64,000 nucleotides of DNA from contig NZ_RAPK01000009.1 of assembly GCF_003610495.1 (NCBI RefSeq), forward strand, positions 360,962-424,961, given 5' to 3'. Made by a program: the position numbers and the translations under genes. The notes below the pieces were generated by a model. It did not search any database. It was given only the letters and a program-made list of their open reading frames with translations, and was not told the origin of the DNA. Of the stretch, positions 1-8,326 are shown in pieces. Every line of letters starts with the position of its first letter. Position 1 is the first letter of the stretch. Source of the stretch: Sinobaca qinghaiensis. GTDB lineage: Bacteria; Bacillota; Bacilli; Bacillales; Marinococcaceae.

Positions 1-509
1 TGCTGGCCGTGAAGCAGGGCAATATGCAGCATGCCGCCGGGCTGTTTCTCATAAAAGGGAACAATGTTTTCCGTTACCTCCCGCTTCTCGTAGCTGTAGC
101 CGTAAATATGTACAGCCTGTTTTTCATCCACCCGGTGTACAGCCCATTCTCCTTTATTCGAAAATACATGTACGTTGTCCGGCCATGTCACGGGTGCGTA
201 ATTGCCTTCCACCGGGTCATGGTTTCCGTAGATGATATACACTTTTATTTTTTCCTTCTCAAGTCTTTCAAACTGCTGCTTTAAAAAAACCTGGCCGCGG
301 ATGCTGCGGCTTTTCTGATCAAATAGATCACCGGCTAACAGCAGAAAATCAACAGATTCGCGTACTGCCGCCCTGACCATTCTTTCAACTGCCGTTTCGG
401 TGCTTTTAAGTACTTCGTCCTGCATGCCTGTATCCGCTGTTTTTAAAGCGGCAAAAGGCGCTCCTATATGTAAGTCTGCCGCGTGGATAAAACGGATTGC
501 CCTCATCAT
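1..509 (-). CDS. yhaO: Metallophosphoesterase, YhaO/SbcD-like (C-terminus outside window)
   Basis: Minus-strand reading frame open from 509 to the window edge, about 169 codons. Calcineurin-like phosphoesterase motifs are in order: D12-x-H14 (ADLHIG), GD at 60-61 (AGDLFD) and GNHD at 95-98, the metal-binding core of the Mre11/SbcD nuclease family. The ATG at 507-509 (a second ATG follows at once) has GAAAGGAT about 8 bases upstream. In Bacillus, YhaO is a DNA repair exonuclease-family protein encoded beside yhaN and yhaM; the other yha/yhe genes in this window make YhaO more likely than SbcD. The C-terminal part is not visible, so partner domains cannot be judged. Confidence 0.85.
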   Translation of the reverse strand, partial: MMRAIRFIHAADLHIGAPFAALKTADTGMQDEVLKSTETAVERMVRAAVRESVDFLLLAGDLFDQKSRSIRGQVFLKQQFERLEKEKIKVYIIYGNHDPVEGNYAPVTWPDNVHVFSNKGEWAVHRVDEKQAVHIYGYSYEKREVTENIVPFYEKQPGGMLHIALLHGQ

Positions 510-597
510 TTGTTCATCCTTTCAGTCAAACGTTATGTCAGTATCCGGATTCCCTTCTATCCGTGAAGATATGCTGTGGATTTTTTCTATTTGGTAT

Positions 598-632
598 AAA
601 AAAAGCTGATGATACTATTATATCATCAGCTT
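598..632 (-). terminator. Rho-independent terminator of the yidC operon
   Basis: Perfect 12-bp stem AAGCTGATGATA (603-614) with TATCATCAGCTT (621-632), loop of 6, followed on the minus strand by a T-run (598-603). It lies 6 bases after the yidC stop codon. Confidence 0.85.
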
Positions 633-637
633 CGGTA

Positions 638-1396
638 TTATTTTACGGGTTCCTGCTCCCATTTCTCTCTTTTCTTCTTAAAAATCAGCGCCTGAAGGAT
701 CATGAATATTCCCCCGGTAACCCAGTACAGTGATAAGGCTGAAGGCAGTGCTATACCGGCAATTATGATCATAACCGGCATCAAATACAGCATCGGCTTC
801 ATCATATCCGGCATTTCCTGACCGCCTGAGGTAATCTTTGTCTGCAGAAACACAGCGGCTCCTGCAAGAAGCGGCATAATAAAATACGGATCCGGGTCGC
901 CCAGGTTCATCCATAAAAAAGAATGGCCGGCGATAGCTTCGGTACGGACAATCGCAAAATAAAAAGCCATCAGAATCGGCATTTGAATCAGGATCGGCAG
1001 ACATCCTGCAATAGGATTAACCCCGCTTGTCTGATACAGCTTCATCACTTCCTGCTGGTATTTCTGCGCTTCTGTCTGATCTTTCATATTATATTTCTTT
1101 TGTATTTCTTTCATCTGCGGCTGAATTTTTTTCATTTCATGCGAACTGCGCTGCTGTTTTGCAAATAACGGCACGAGCAGAAGCCTCACAGCGATCGTCG
1201 CTGCTACAATAGCCAGGCCGTAGCTTCCCTGAAAAATCAGGGCAAGCTGGGTAAGCACCCATGAGAAAGGATACACAAAATAATGATTCCATACTCCCTG
1301 GCTCTCCGGTGTAATAAATTCTCTCTCTATTCCACAACCGGACAGTGCCGTCACGCCAAGCACGATGACCAGCAAAAATACCATTTTTCTTTTCAT
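638..1396 (-). CDS. yidC: Membrane protein insertase YidC/Oxa1 family (lipoprotein)
   Basis: 252-residue YidC/SpoIIIJ-type insertase, which inserts and folds proteins in the cytoplasmic membrane with or without SecYEG. Residues 1-21 form a lipoprotein signal with lipobox LSGC (Cys21). The first core helix carries the conserved groove arginine (R71 in AVRLLLVPL). A charged cytoplasmic hairpin follows (about 80-120), then the membrane segment from about 122 (CLPILIQMPILMAFYF) and further hydrophobic segments to about 238, and a basic tail. Length fits the short Gram-positive paralogues. ATG start with GGGAGGAAATAGAT upstream. It is last in a three-gene minus operon with the small membrane protein (27-base gap) and the lysozyme-like gene. 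Which of SpoIIIJ or YqjG it matches cannot be told here. Confidence 0.93.
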   Translation of the reverse strand: MKRKMVFLLVIVLGVTALSGCGIEREFITPESQGVWNHYFVYPFSWVLTQLALIFQGSYGLAIVAATIAVRLLLVPLFAKQQRSSHEMKKIQPQMKEIQKKYNMKDQTEAQKYQQEVMKLYQTSGVNPIAGCLPILIQMPILMAFYFAIVRTEAIAGHSFLWMNLGDPDPYFIMPLLAGAAVFLQTKITSGGQEMPDMMKPMLYLMPVMIIIAGIALPSALSLYWVTGGIFMILQALIFKKKREKWEQEPVK

Positions 1397-1423
1397 ATCT
1401 ATTTCCTCCCATATTTAATCTCC

Positions 1424-1693
1424 TTATGATGCAGCAGAGTTAAATACGGGAGGATCTTCATCTATCGAATGGTCCATCAGAACAGGCACTTTTCTCCTTA
1501 CAAACGTAAACCTTCTTTTAACAGTCGGCGTAATACCTGTCTGAAGCAGAGAGGGCGGCTGCTTTTTTTCAAGCCAGCCCGGTTGAAAAAAAGAACCGCC
1601 CTGGTAGGATACAGAAAAGAATCCTGCATAAAACAAGGAAGTCATAAAAAATAATACTTCAAGCCAGGTAATATCCAGCAGCAGTTCAATCAT
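1424..1693 (-). CDS. Small membrane-anchored protein of unknown function
   Basis: 89 residues with one N-terminal hydrophobic segment (about 1-28, LLLDITWLEVLFFMTSLFYAGFF) and a polar tail rich in basic residues. No family recognised. It is probably real: the ATG at 1691-1693 is preceded by GAGAGGAGGGCGTTG, and it lies between the lysozyme-like gene (25-base gap) and yidC (27-base gap) in the same direction, so it looks like the middle gene of an operon. An overlapping reading on the other strand lacks a ribosome site. Confidence 0.6.
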   Translation of the reverse strand: MIELLLDITWLEVLFFMTSLFYAGFFSVSYQGGSFFQPGWLEKKQPPSLLQTGITPTVKRRFTFVRRKVPVLMDHSIDEDPPVFNSAAS

Positions 1694-1718
1694 TCAACGC
1701 CCTCCTCTCTTGTATTCA

Positions 1719-2369
1719 TTAATTAATATGCTTTTTCTCTTCGTCAGATAGCTCTACGGCCACGTATTCCTCGCTGTAGGCCCGCCGGTATTCAAGCACT
1801 TCGTCCACGTACCAGTCAGCCTGATTGTAGTTGAAAATAGCGGCTTCCTCCCGGCCGCTTCCCGCTCCGTTGGAAGCCAGGTAATTAGCCGTGGAATAGA
1901 CGGCGTCTTCTAAATTATACGGATCAGCACGGCCGTTTCCATTTCCATCCGTCCCGTACCCTCCGTATTCTTCAATAACTTCCACACTTGTCAGTTCACT
2001 TTCCGGAATATCGAGGCTGCCGTTGCCTTCGCAGCCCGGATAGTTCCAGCCTACAAACGTACATGGCATAAACTGCATATGGCCCAGAGCCCCTACCGGG
2101 CTTTCCAGCTCATTCATCGTCGAAAACACGGTTTCCACCCGGTGAATGGCAGCCAGCAGCTCCCAGGACACATTATACTCTTCTGCAGCGTCCTGATAAA
2201 CAGGAATAAATTCTTCCGGAATTTCGTTTACCGCAAAACTGCTGCCATACTCTCTTAATTGAGGCTCCTGTTGATTTCCCAGCGCAATAAAAAAAAGAAT
2301 GATGACAGCGGAGAGGACAACACTAATTGTAATAAATAAGGAATATATATTGCGTTTTTTCTTTTTCAC
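1719..2369 (-). CDS. Lytic transglycosylase / lysozyme-like wall hydrolase, membrane anchored
   Basis: 216 residues. A basic start followed by one membrane segment (about 11-31) suggests an outward-facing anchored enzyme. The catalytic fold is that of soluble lytic transglycosylases: glutamate E79 in AAIHRVETVF is the likely general acid, followed by ALGHMQFMP (94-102), a D-G-N-G-N-G-R-A-D-P-Y-N segment near 141-152, DAVYSTANYLASNG, and AIFNYNQADWYVDEVL. It should cleave the glycan strands of peptidoglycan. The protein is acidic. First gene of the operon leading to yidC. Family assignment is good; the exact substrate is unknown. Confidence 0.85.
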   Translation of the reverse strand: MKKKKRNIYSLFITISVVLSAVIILFFIALGNQQEPQLREYGSSFAVNEIPEEFIPVYQDAAEEYNVSWELLAAIHRVETVFSTMNELESPVGALGHMQFMPCTFVGWNYPGCEGNGSLDIPESELTSVEVIEEYGGYGTDGNGNGRADPYNLEDAVYSTANYLASNGAGSGREEAAIFNYNQADWYVDEVLEYRRAYSEEYVAVELSDEEKKHIN

Positions 2370-2454
2370 CGGCGGTCAAACACCTCCTCTACCATCATAT
2401 ACAAAAATACAGCTGTATATCTACCTAAATATGATTATTTCATGTCTATACGTC

Positions 2455-2483
2455 TTGCTTCCCATTATGTTTCAGCGTAATAT
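2455..2483 (+). promoter_or_regulatory. Predicted SigA-type promoter of yhzD
   Basis: TTGCTT at 2455-2460, 17-base spacer, TAATAT at 2478-2483, about 47 bases before the yhzD start. Confidence 0.55.
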
Positions 2484-2530
2484 AAAGCTATAATATGAAT
2501 GACTGTTCATTCAACAAATCGGAGGGATTC

Positions 2531-2713
2531 ATGATGATGTATTACTTAACCGTATATGATAAAGACAGCACGGTCCTTTTAAATGAATCATTTGAGTATG
2601 AAGAAGATGCAGAAGCCATTTCGCATGGGCGAAAACGTCTCGAAGAAGAAAATTATTTTCAAACGACCCACCGCCTCACCCGGAAAGGAAAGCTTCTTCT
2701 ATTTTACCGTTAA
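2531..2713 (+). CDS. yhzD: YhzD-like small protein
   Basis: 60 residues, soluble, mixed charge, ending in a basic GKLLLFYR-type C-terminus that resembles Bacillus YhzD. Function unknown. The start was set at the first ATG of ATGATGATG because GGAGGGATTC directly precedes it; an in-frame start at 2495 lacks a ribosome site. Single-gene unit with its own predicted promoter and a terminator straight after the stop. Assignment to YhzD rests on memory of the family and on neighbouring yha/yhe genes. Confidence 0.7.
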   Translation: MMMYYLTVYDKDSTVLLNESFEYEEDAEAISHGRKRLEEENYFQTTHRLTRKGKLLLFYR

Positions 2714-2755
2714 GTGAAAACCTCACTGCCTTTTAAAAGGCAGTGAGGTTTTTTG
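2714..2755. terminator. Bidirectional terminator between yhzD and the SDR gene
   Basis: Stem AACCTCACTGCCTTTT (2719-2734) with AAAAGGCAGTGAGGTT (2735-2750) and a T-run on the plus side. It separates convergent genes. Confidence 0.85.
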
Positions 2756-2762
2756 ATAAACA

Positions 2763-3521
2763 TTATAAAACGGATCCTCCATCAATTACCGTTTCATCTC
2801 CGGTAACAAACCGGGATTCTTCGGAAGCATAATATAGCGCGGCGTAGGCAATATCACTAGCTTCTCCGTGATGTGGCGGCAGAGGAACATCGTTTTTGTT
2901 ATCTTCCTTAATCGTCTTCTGCCTCTCTCCCATAATAGGCGTCTTAATCGGACCGGGAAAGATGCTGTTCGCACGAATGTGTTCTTCTGCGAAATGAGCG
3001 GCTACGTGCTTGGTTAACGAACGGACGGCACCCTTTGCGGCACTGTAGGCCGTGCCATTTCCACTTGCGGCTCCGGTGCCTGTCAGTGCGGAAATCGATG
3101 CGATATTAATAATGGATCCATGGCCGTTTTTCTGCATTTCCGGAATGACTTCGCGCATTCCGAGAAAGTAGCCCGTACCGTTTATATTCATCACCTGATG
3201 CCATTCATCCAGTGACGTTTCCAGTATTTTATTTGGTATGTGAATACCTGCGTTATTGACAAGGATATCGATCCGTCCATACGTTTCCAGGGTTTTCTGC
3301 ACCGCTTCTTTCCAGCTGTCTTCCGAAGCCGTATCCAAATAAAGAGAGGTAATGTCGCCTCCCTCTTCCTTAATCTTAGCTGCTTCTTCTGTTAAAAGGT
3401 CAAACTGAACATCTCCTACGACGACTTTTGCCCCTTCTTCTGCAAAAAGCTTCGCGGTTCCTAAACCAATACCACCGGCTGCCCCGGTAACAATCGCTAC
3501 TTTATCTTGTAAACGTGCCAA
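2763..3521 (-). CDS. Short-chain dehydrogenase/reductase (SDR), FabG / glucose dehydrogenase-like
   Basis: 252-residue classical SDR: NAD(P)-binding TGAAGGIG (12-19), NNAG (89-92), and the catalytic Tyr159 and Lys163 in YSAAK, with serine in NIASIS about 17 residues earlier. These place it with classical oxidoreductases of the FabG/glucose-1-dehydrogenase type, acting on an unidentified alcohol or ketone. TTG start (3519-3521) with GGAGGAG nine bases before; no ATG fits better. Monocistronic, convergent with yhzD. Just upstream the accessory region begins. Confidence 0.9.
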   Translation of the reverse strand: MARLQDKVAIVTGAAGGIGLGTAKLFAEEGAKVVVGDVQFDLLTEEAAKIKEEGGDITSLYLDTASEDSWKEAVQKTLETYGRIDILVNNAGIHIPNKILETSLDEWHQVMNINGTGYFLGMREVIPEMQKNGHGSIINIASISALTGTGAASGNGTAYSAAKGAVRSLTKHVAAHFAEEHIRANSIFPGPIKTPIMGERQKTIKEDNKNDVPLPPHHGEASDIAYAALYYASEESRFVTGDETVIDGGSVL

Positions 3522-3949
3522 TGTATGACTCCTCCTTCAGCTGAATAGGTTTTTACCCCAACGCATTTATTGTATCAATAGATGCTGCATTCGTCCCGCC
3601 GGCAGGCCTGAGGAGATTATTATAAAGAAGCAAATTTGAGTTTTTTAATATGGTTTAATAGATGTAAGACTACTAAGAATAACCCTAAGGAAATGTTGTC
3701 TTTCCTTAGGGTTCCCCGTAAACTAGACAAACGGAAGACATTTCCCATCGAGCAATACCCTAGATATGATTTTTAATTATTTGTTTATTTTCGATTTGTG
3801 AAATTATAGAAAAAATGAAATGTACATGAAACCCTCCCAGCTTTCTACATCGAACACGTCATCGATGTCATTATCTCTCGATGAGCATACCTCTTTTATC
3901 CAAGACCACCTCTATCAACAAATCTCTTCTGACGGATTCGAGGGGGTGG
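3522..3949. other. Intergenic / left edge of accessory region
   Basis: No gene found. It contains a perfect 13-bp inverted repeat, AACCCTAAGGAAA (3681-3693) and TTTCCTTAGGGTT (3701-3713), with no T-run on the plus side and only a weak one on the minus side. The repeat may mark an element end. After it the sequence reads directly into the decayed recombinase. Confidence 0.4.
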
Positions 3950-4677
3950 GTGGAATGGGGGACGATTCCAGACGAGTTCCTTCTCTATATATGTGCATCA
4001 ACATAAGACGCTGCGAACGCGTCGCACCGACCGGACGAAACGAAAATATTTGGAAATGTTGCGTTTGTTTATCCAGCATGTGAAGCCCTATGGGGCCTGC
4101 GAAGGATTACCTCTCAACGCGTGTATGCGTATCAGCTGACTCTCAACGGAACAAGGGCTATAAAGTCTCCACCTTGTCGCATCAAAGCACGGTAATCAAG
4201 CAGTTTTTACGGTTTTTATATCGAGAAATCATGGTGCCGACCGATTTAACGACGACAAATAGCCCCGGTCGCGCAGCCGTCCCAAGAAATCGTCGATCGA
4301 GACCTGCATGAACACGAGATGCAGCAGCCTCTCACGTATTTCCGAGATAAAGAACAGCCGATTGTCGACTTTAGCGTCGACACTGCCCTGTTTCCGAAGC
4401 GATATGCCGCACTTTACTACGTGAACTGGACGACCGGTTTAGTAAGCTCATGGCCACGGCGCCGTTTCCATTCGTACAGCATCGCCGCTATCCGACTACG
4501 CCGCACACGTGCCGGCACTACACCATCCATTACATATTGAAACAAGGTACCGACTTGACGTCTGTCCGCGATTTATTGGACCACGCTTCCATTCGGACAA
4601 CGGAGCGATACTTATTGAGAAAACGGAATTATTCGGAACATGCAGGCTTAAAGATCTATAATAAAGATTTTATTTAA
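3950..4677 (+). pseudogene. Decayed tyrosine recombinase / phage-type integrase
   Basis: Pieces of one integrase lie in shifted frames. An N-terminal core-binding piece reads TKRKYLEMLRLFIQHVKPYG (about 4028-4088). A second piece with STVIKQFLRFLYRE follows (about 4190-4240). The C-terminal catalytic piece is intact in frame (4504-4677): HTCRH box, LLDHASI, and the tyrosine nucleophile in TTERYL. In this family the Arg-His and Tyr residues carry out strand cleavage. At least three frame changes separate the pieces, so no functional enzyme is expected. Its base composition looks more GC-rich than the AT-rich genes after it. Probably the remnant of a mobile element; family (phage, Tn554-like or other) unresolved. 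Confidence 0.75.
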
Positions 4678-5053
4678 TAAACAAAACTGATTATTTTTTG
4701 GTACAATATTTAAATATAAGAAACATGATTTAATTTAATGAGAGAAATGTTTGATGGAGAACTAAAATCTCCTTAACTATCAGACATAGTAGTATTTGAA
4801 AACTATTACATATTTCTATGTAATCTATGGTAAAGAGAGATAGGCCAAGAACTACAGGTCAGTACTCAAGCAAAATCTCAAAAACGGTAAATATTGAAAA
4901 TTTTAATGTATATATTTTCCATTTATAAGAATTCATAAACAGAAAACACCTACAGACTGATGGCGTATATGATGCATAAAATCAAAAACTTGCCGATATT
5001 TCAATGCTTACCTGCAAGCCAAATCCTTCCAGGAAGAAGAAGGGGACTAGCCG
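4678..5053. other. AT-rich spacer without recognised genes
   Basis: About 375 bases after the recombinase remnant. No coding region with a ribosome site and no clear hairpin terminator seen. A promoter for the following gene probably lies here but none is convincing. Confidence 0.4.
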
Positions 5054-5836
5054 ATGAATTTACTGAACGCCTTTTTTGGCGATTACAATTGGCAGTATTA
5101 TCTTGTACTGCCAATTATTTTTGGAGGCATGAGCGGTCTAATCACCTTCGCTTATATCTCCATGAATCGAAAATTAAACAACGATAAATTTCCAAAAGCC
5201 ACACTTAAAGAAAAAACAAACTGGTGGTTCCGATTCTGGAATTTCATCTGGCCTCGATCTAGTTACCCTGGTCGGTTAACCTTTGTTCCTTATGGCTTAA
5301 TCTTTATTGTATCCGGATCACTTGCCGGTATTCTTGGCTCGAACCTCTTAAATTCCACGGAAAATGTGGGAGAAATAATTGGTATATCTATAATCGCTGG
5401 AATTAATGGATTAACATATCTTATCGCTAATAGCATGTCTTCCGGCGGGATAGAGGATAAGTTATCCAATGAAATAATTAACAAAAACAGAGCATTTGCG
5501 TTTGCCTCTTATAACATACTCGAAGATGAAGCTGAGAACGTAGAACCGGACTACTTTAATGATCCAGAGCTCGACAGCCTAGTAGATGAAGATAATCTTC
5601 CACATGATGCGGAGTGGGAATACGAGTCTTCCCCTTTTCAAATTGACCCTCAAAGGTTGGATCCAAATGATGTTGATGGAGCAAGATACCTTCTTTGGTT
5701 AGGTATTAATCCAAAATATCTAGCCCACTTTGTCACTGAAGAAACTTGGGAGGAAGCCATAGATCAAGCTTCCCAATACTCACCTGCTCAGAACGGAGAA
5801 GAAGCAGATGTCTCCCCCCAAAAAGAAGACAGCTAA
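5054..5836 (+). CDS. Membrane protein of unknown function (accessory region)
   Basis: 260 residues, family not recognised. Three hydrophobic segments are visible: about 14-35 (YYLVLPIIFGGMSGLITFAYI), 76-98 (FVPYGLIFIVSGSLAGILG) and 104-128. They are followed by a soluble, very acidic C-terminal half with an E/D-rich end. ATG preceded by GAAGAAGGGGACTAGCCG. The next gene starts 58 bases later and a terminator follows that gene, so the two likely form an operon. Located between an integrase remnant and a kinase gene, which suggests horizontally acquired DNA. No function is proposed. Confidence 0.7.
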   Translation: MNLLNAFFGDYNWQYYLVLPIIFGGMSGLITFAYISMNRKLNNDKFPKATLKEKTNWWFRFWNFIWPRSSYPGRLTFVPYGLIFIVSGSLAGILGSNLLNSTENVGEIIGISIIAGINGLTYLIANSMSSGGIEDKLSNEIINKNRAFAFASYNILEDEAENVEPDYFNDPELDSLVDEDNLPHDAEWEYESSPFQIDPQRLDPNDVDGARYLLWLGINPKYLAHFVTEETWEEAIDQASQYSPAQNGEEADVSPQKEDS

Positions 5837-5894
5837 CACGAATCAGGTTTCTCCATTCAGGGTATGATATACTATAAAAAAGGAGGCGTTGTAG

Positions 5895-6245
5895 ATGAAT
5901 AACTCTCCAAAGCCAAAATTAAAAGATTTTCTAAACGATGAAGAAAAGCAGGAGTTACAACTCCTTCGTGTTCGTATGGATCACCCGAGAGACGTTCGCG
6001 ATTCTGAAGAAATAAAAGAACGCATGGATCAGCTCCAACAGATTGCTCGCCAAAACTACCGTAAACATCGAGCCAAACAGCGTAGAGATTCTATTCACCA
6101 AAAAAGAGCCAAAACAGTCTCTTTTACTCGCGCCCATCAAAAACCTCCATTGAAAGACTATACAAGTGATAAACCAAGACGCCATTATCAGTCGATAGAA
6201 GAACCTTCGGCCTCTACCTCATCCAATCAATACCAAAACAAATAA
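5895..6245 (+). CDS. Basic, polar protein of unknown function
   Basis: 116 residues, no hydrophobic segment. The first half is predicted helical and possibly coiled coil (EEKQELQLLRVRMD...EEIKERMDQLQQIARQNYRKH). The second half is basic and low in order, rich in K, R, S and Q. Excellent ribosome site AAAAAGGAGGCGTTGTAG before the ATG. Second gene of a likely two-gene operon with the upstream membrane protein. The basic composition would allow nucleic acid or acidic partner binding, but that is a guess; its partner could be the acidic tail of the preceding protein. Confidence 0.65.
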   Translation: MNNSPKPKLKDFLNDEEKQELQLLRVRMDHPRDVRDSEEIKERMDQLQQIARQNYRKHRAKQRRDSIHQKRAKTVSFTRAHQKPPLKDYTSDKPRRHYQSIEEPSASTSSNQYQNK

Positions 6246-6443
6246 ATTATACTCATTTTACTCTAGCAAGAAGAAATAGAGTGATTCGTTTTAAAACCGC
6301 TAAATTAGCGTACAATCCCGAGTTATAATTCTACGAAAAAACAAAGTATCGATTAAACTTCAAGTGATTGGCTGCTTTTAACTCTAAAAACTGTGTAATC
6401 GTCGAGCAGCTTGTCGCGTAATTAAGAGATATAGCCACTATCT

Positions 6444-6470
6444 AGGAAGGGGGAAACCCCTCCTTTTTTT
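6444..6470 (+). terminator. Terminator of the 5054-6245 gene pair
   Basis: G-rich arm AGGAAGGGGG, loop AAA, C-rich arm CCCCTCC, then seven T residues on the plus strand. Confidence 0.7.
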
Positions 6471-6528
6471 GTGTGTGAAAATAGATTCTTTCTCTTATAC
6501 TTGTGGATTTACAGCTATAAAAAGACGA

Positions 6529-6568
6529 CCTCAACTATTTGTTACAATAATGGAGGTCGTTTTTTAAC
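6529..6568. terminator. Hairpin terminator between convergent units
   Basis: AAAGACGACCTC (6531-6542) pairs with GAGGTCGTTTTTT, loop about 13; T-run on plus and A/T tract on minus. It could end the kinase transcript from the other side. Confidence 0.65.
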
Positions 6569-6779
6569 GAATAAAGTTTATGATGCTACTTTAAGCTCTG
6601 ATTTTCCGATTTATACAACATGATTTTATCTTTATTATAGCCCCCTTTAAAAACGATGGTTTTTGAGAGGATGAAGAAGAAGGGATAAACCTTCTTGTCA
6701 CTTTAAGCGATAACTTGCATCAATTTTAAGTTATGTGTTGCATAGGAGTTGAGAAAAACCAGTAACCTAAGGAGAACAT

Positions 6780-7997
6780 TTACGAAAGGGTAGGATAAAC
6801 CTTTTCATTTAATACTTTATGCAATTCTTGAACACTTTTAAAACGTTCTGTTTTATGGGAAGATATGGCTTTCAACACAAAATTTTTCAATGCTTGATTT
6901 TTCTCTTTTGGATAGTTAGATTGTTTTCCAGTCAATATAAAATAAATTACTTTGGCAAGAACAAAAGTTTCGTGTTCAATACTATAATTCCCAAAGCCAA
7001 TTCTACTTAAATCAGAATAATCATTTAAGGTCCCTTTTATATCAGTTCCTTGTCTAGTCAACTGGCTTTCTGTAATTTTGACTAAGCCGAAATCTGAAAT
7101 TTTCACAATCGAAGATCGATCATCGAAATGCTTTAGTAAAATGTTTCGATAACTGATATCTCTATGTAAAAGACCTTTTTCATGAATATAGCTAAAAGCC
7201 CTGAGCACTTGTCCCACTAAATTTTTTCTTTTACTCAAGGGAAGATTTTGATTTTCAAACTTCATGTATTCCTCAAGCGTTTGATCAGAAAATTCCATAG
7301 TATATTCGTTTTTATCCTTATCATATTTATAGGCTTTAATAATATAAGGCGAATCAAGTTTACTTAATTGCTCGAATTCTATTTCAAACCGTTTTAATTC
7401 TTCCTCACTTAACTCTGGTCTGGCTCTTTTGATAGCAAAATCTAAACCATAATTAGGATCTTTGTAATGAAACACTTGGGCATATGAACCACCCCCAATT
7501 AATTGTAAACGAGCATTCACGACTTTTACCGGACTTGGAATACTTATCGAAAAGGCAGGAATAAAAATTGGCTGATGATCAATAGTCTCTATTATCGGAA
7601 ATTCATCAGGGATAGGGCTGCCTCCCGAGGAACTTAAAAAAAAGCTACATTTTTCTATAATTTCTTGATATGTATGATCGATTTGATAAGTTTCTTCAGA
7701 AGGCTCTCTTTCAAGAGTTGCTAGAATTATTCTTATTTCTTTAAGGAGGTCGATCAATTCGCGGCTTGCATCCGCATTATAATGCCCTCCTCTACCTGGA
7801 CTGTTTTTATGATTCATAAATGAAAAGAGGTCGTTAAGTTTGCTATGAATGATAGAAAACGTATGAGCCAATGTTTCATTTGAAATATCATCATAAAAGT
7901 TTCTATATAAAATTGCCTTCTCTGCATCGGCATGTAATGGCGCTATTGACTCAAGCTTTATTTTTAGAAAGTTTTCAATGTTTTTTATTCTAATCAC
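6780..7997 (-). CDS. Eukaryotic-like protein kinase with novel N-terminal region
   Basis: 405 residues, no membrane segment and no PASTA repeats, so unlike PrkC. Residues 1-150 are a helical region of unknown family. The kinase domain spans about 160-400: Gly loop GGGSYAQVF (168-176), AIK Lys190, HRD (278-280) with ISYRN giving Asn285, and DFG (302-304). The catalytic loop HRDISYRN lacks the usual Lys of HRDxKxxN Ser/Thr kinases and resembles the tyrosine-kinase style; the APE motif is not recognisable. An active phosphotransferase is still plausible because Lys190, Asp280, Asn285 and Asp302 are present. GTG start; GAGGG abuts it and an in-frame stop lies just upstream, so the true start is uncertain. 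AT-rich, isolated gene in the accessory region. Confidence 0.85.
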   Translation of the reverse strand: MIRIKNIENFLKIKLESIAPLHADAEKAILYRNFYDDISNETLAHTFSIIHSKLNDLFSFMNHKNSPGRGGHYNADASRELIDLLKEIRIILATLEREPSEETYQIDHTYQEIIEKCSFFLSSSGGSPIPDEFPIIETIDHQPIFIPAFSISIPSPVKVVNARLQLIGGGSYAQVFHYKDPNYGLDFAIKRARPELSEEELKRFEIEFEQLSKLDSPYIIKAYKYDKDKNEYTMEFSDQTLEEYMKFENQNLPLSKRKNLVGQVLRAFSYIHEKGLLHRDISYRNILLKHFDDRSSIVKISDFGLVKITESQLTRQGTDIKGTLNDYSDLSRIGFGNYSIEHETFVLAKVIYFILTGKQSNYPKEKNQALKNFVLKAISSHKTERFKSVQELHKVLNEKVYPTLS

Positions 7998-8326
7998 CCC
8001 TCGTAGAAATTACTTTTAAGCTCCCCATTTTTCTTCATTATAAAGTTTTTTGTACAAAGTTTAAAACTTTTAATGTTGGAGCAGTAAAAGTTTTAAATCT
8101 ATACTGGACAACTATTCCATAAAAATTTAGGAATGATTGTTCTTTATCAATACCGTTCCTAAAAGTACGATTTTACAAACAAAGAGAGAAGATAAGCTTA
8201 CGTAAACTTATCTTCTCTCTTTTTATTTAAAACAGATTCTTAATCATCCCACGTATATTAATTGCTGTACGAGTTATGCTCAGCTTTGTATGTCGTCAAC
8301 ATTCTAACACCATTCTTTATAAAAGG
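7998..8326. other. AT-rich intergenic region
   Basis: No gene seen apart from the hairpin at 8181-8225. It should contain the kinase promoter but no clear -35/-10 pair was identified. Confidence 0.4.
8181..8225. terminator. Long perfect terminator hairpin
   Basis: AAAGAGAGAAGATAAG pairs with CTTATCTTCTCTCTTT around a 10-base loop; T-rich on the plus side and TTTG on the minus side. Likely ends the YcxB-like gene transcript. Confidence 0.75.

Larger units (their letters stand above)
6246..6779. other. Intergenic region with two terminators
   Basis: No coding region recognised in about 530 bases. It carries two terminator-like hairpins (listed separately) and otherwise AT-rich sequence. Confidence 0.5.

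Noticed and set aside
3681..3713. Inverted repeat as terminator of the SDR gene
   Set aside because: It lies upstream of that gene, and lacks a proper T-run; treated as a possible element end only.
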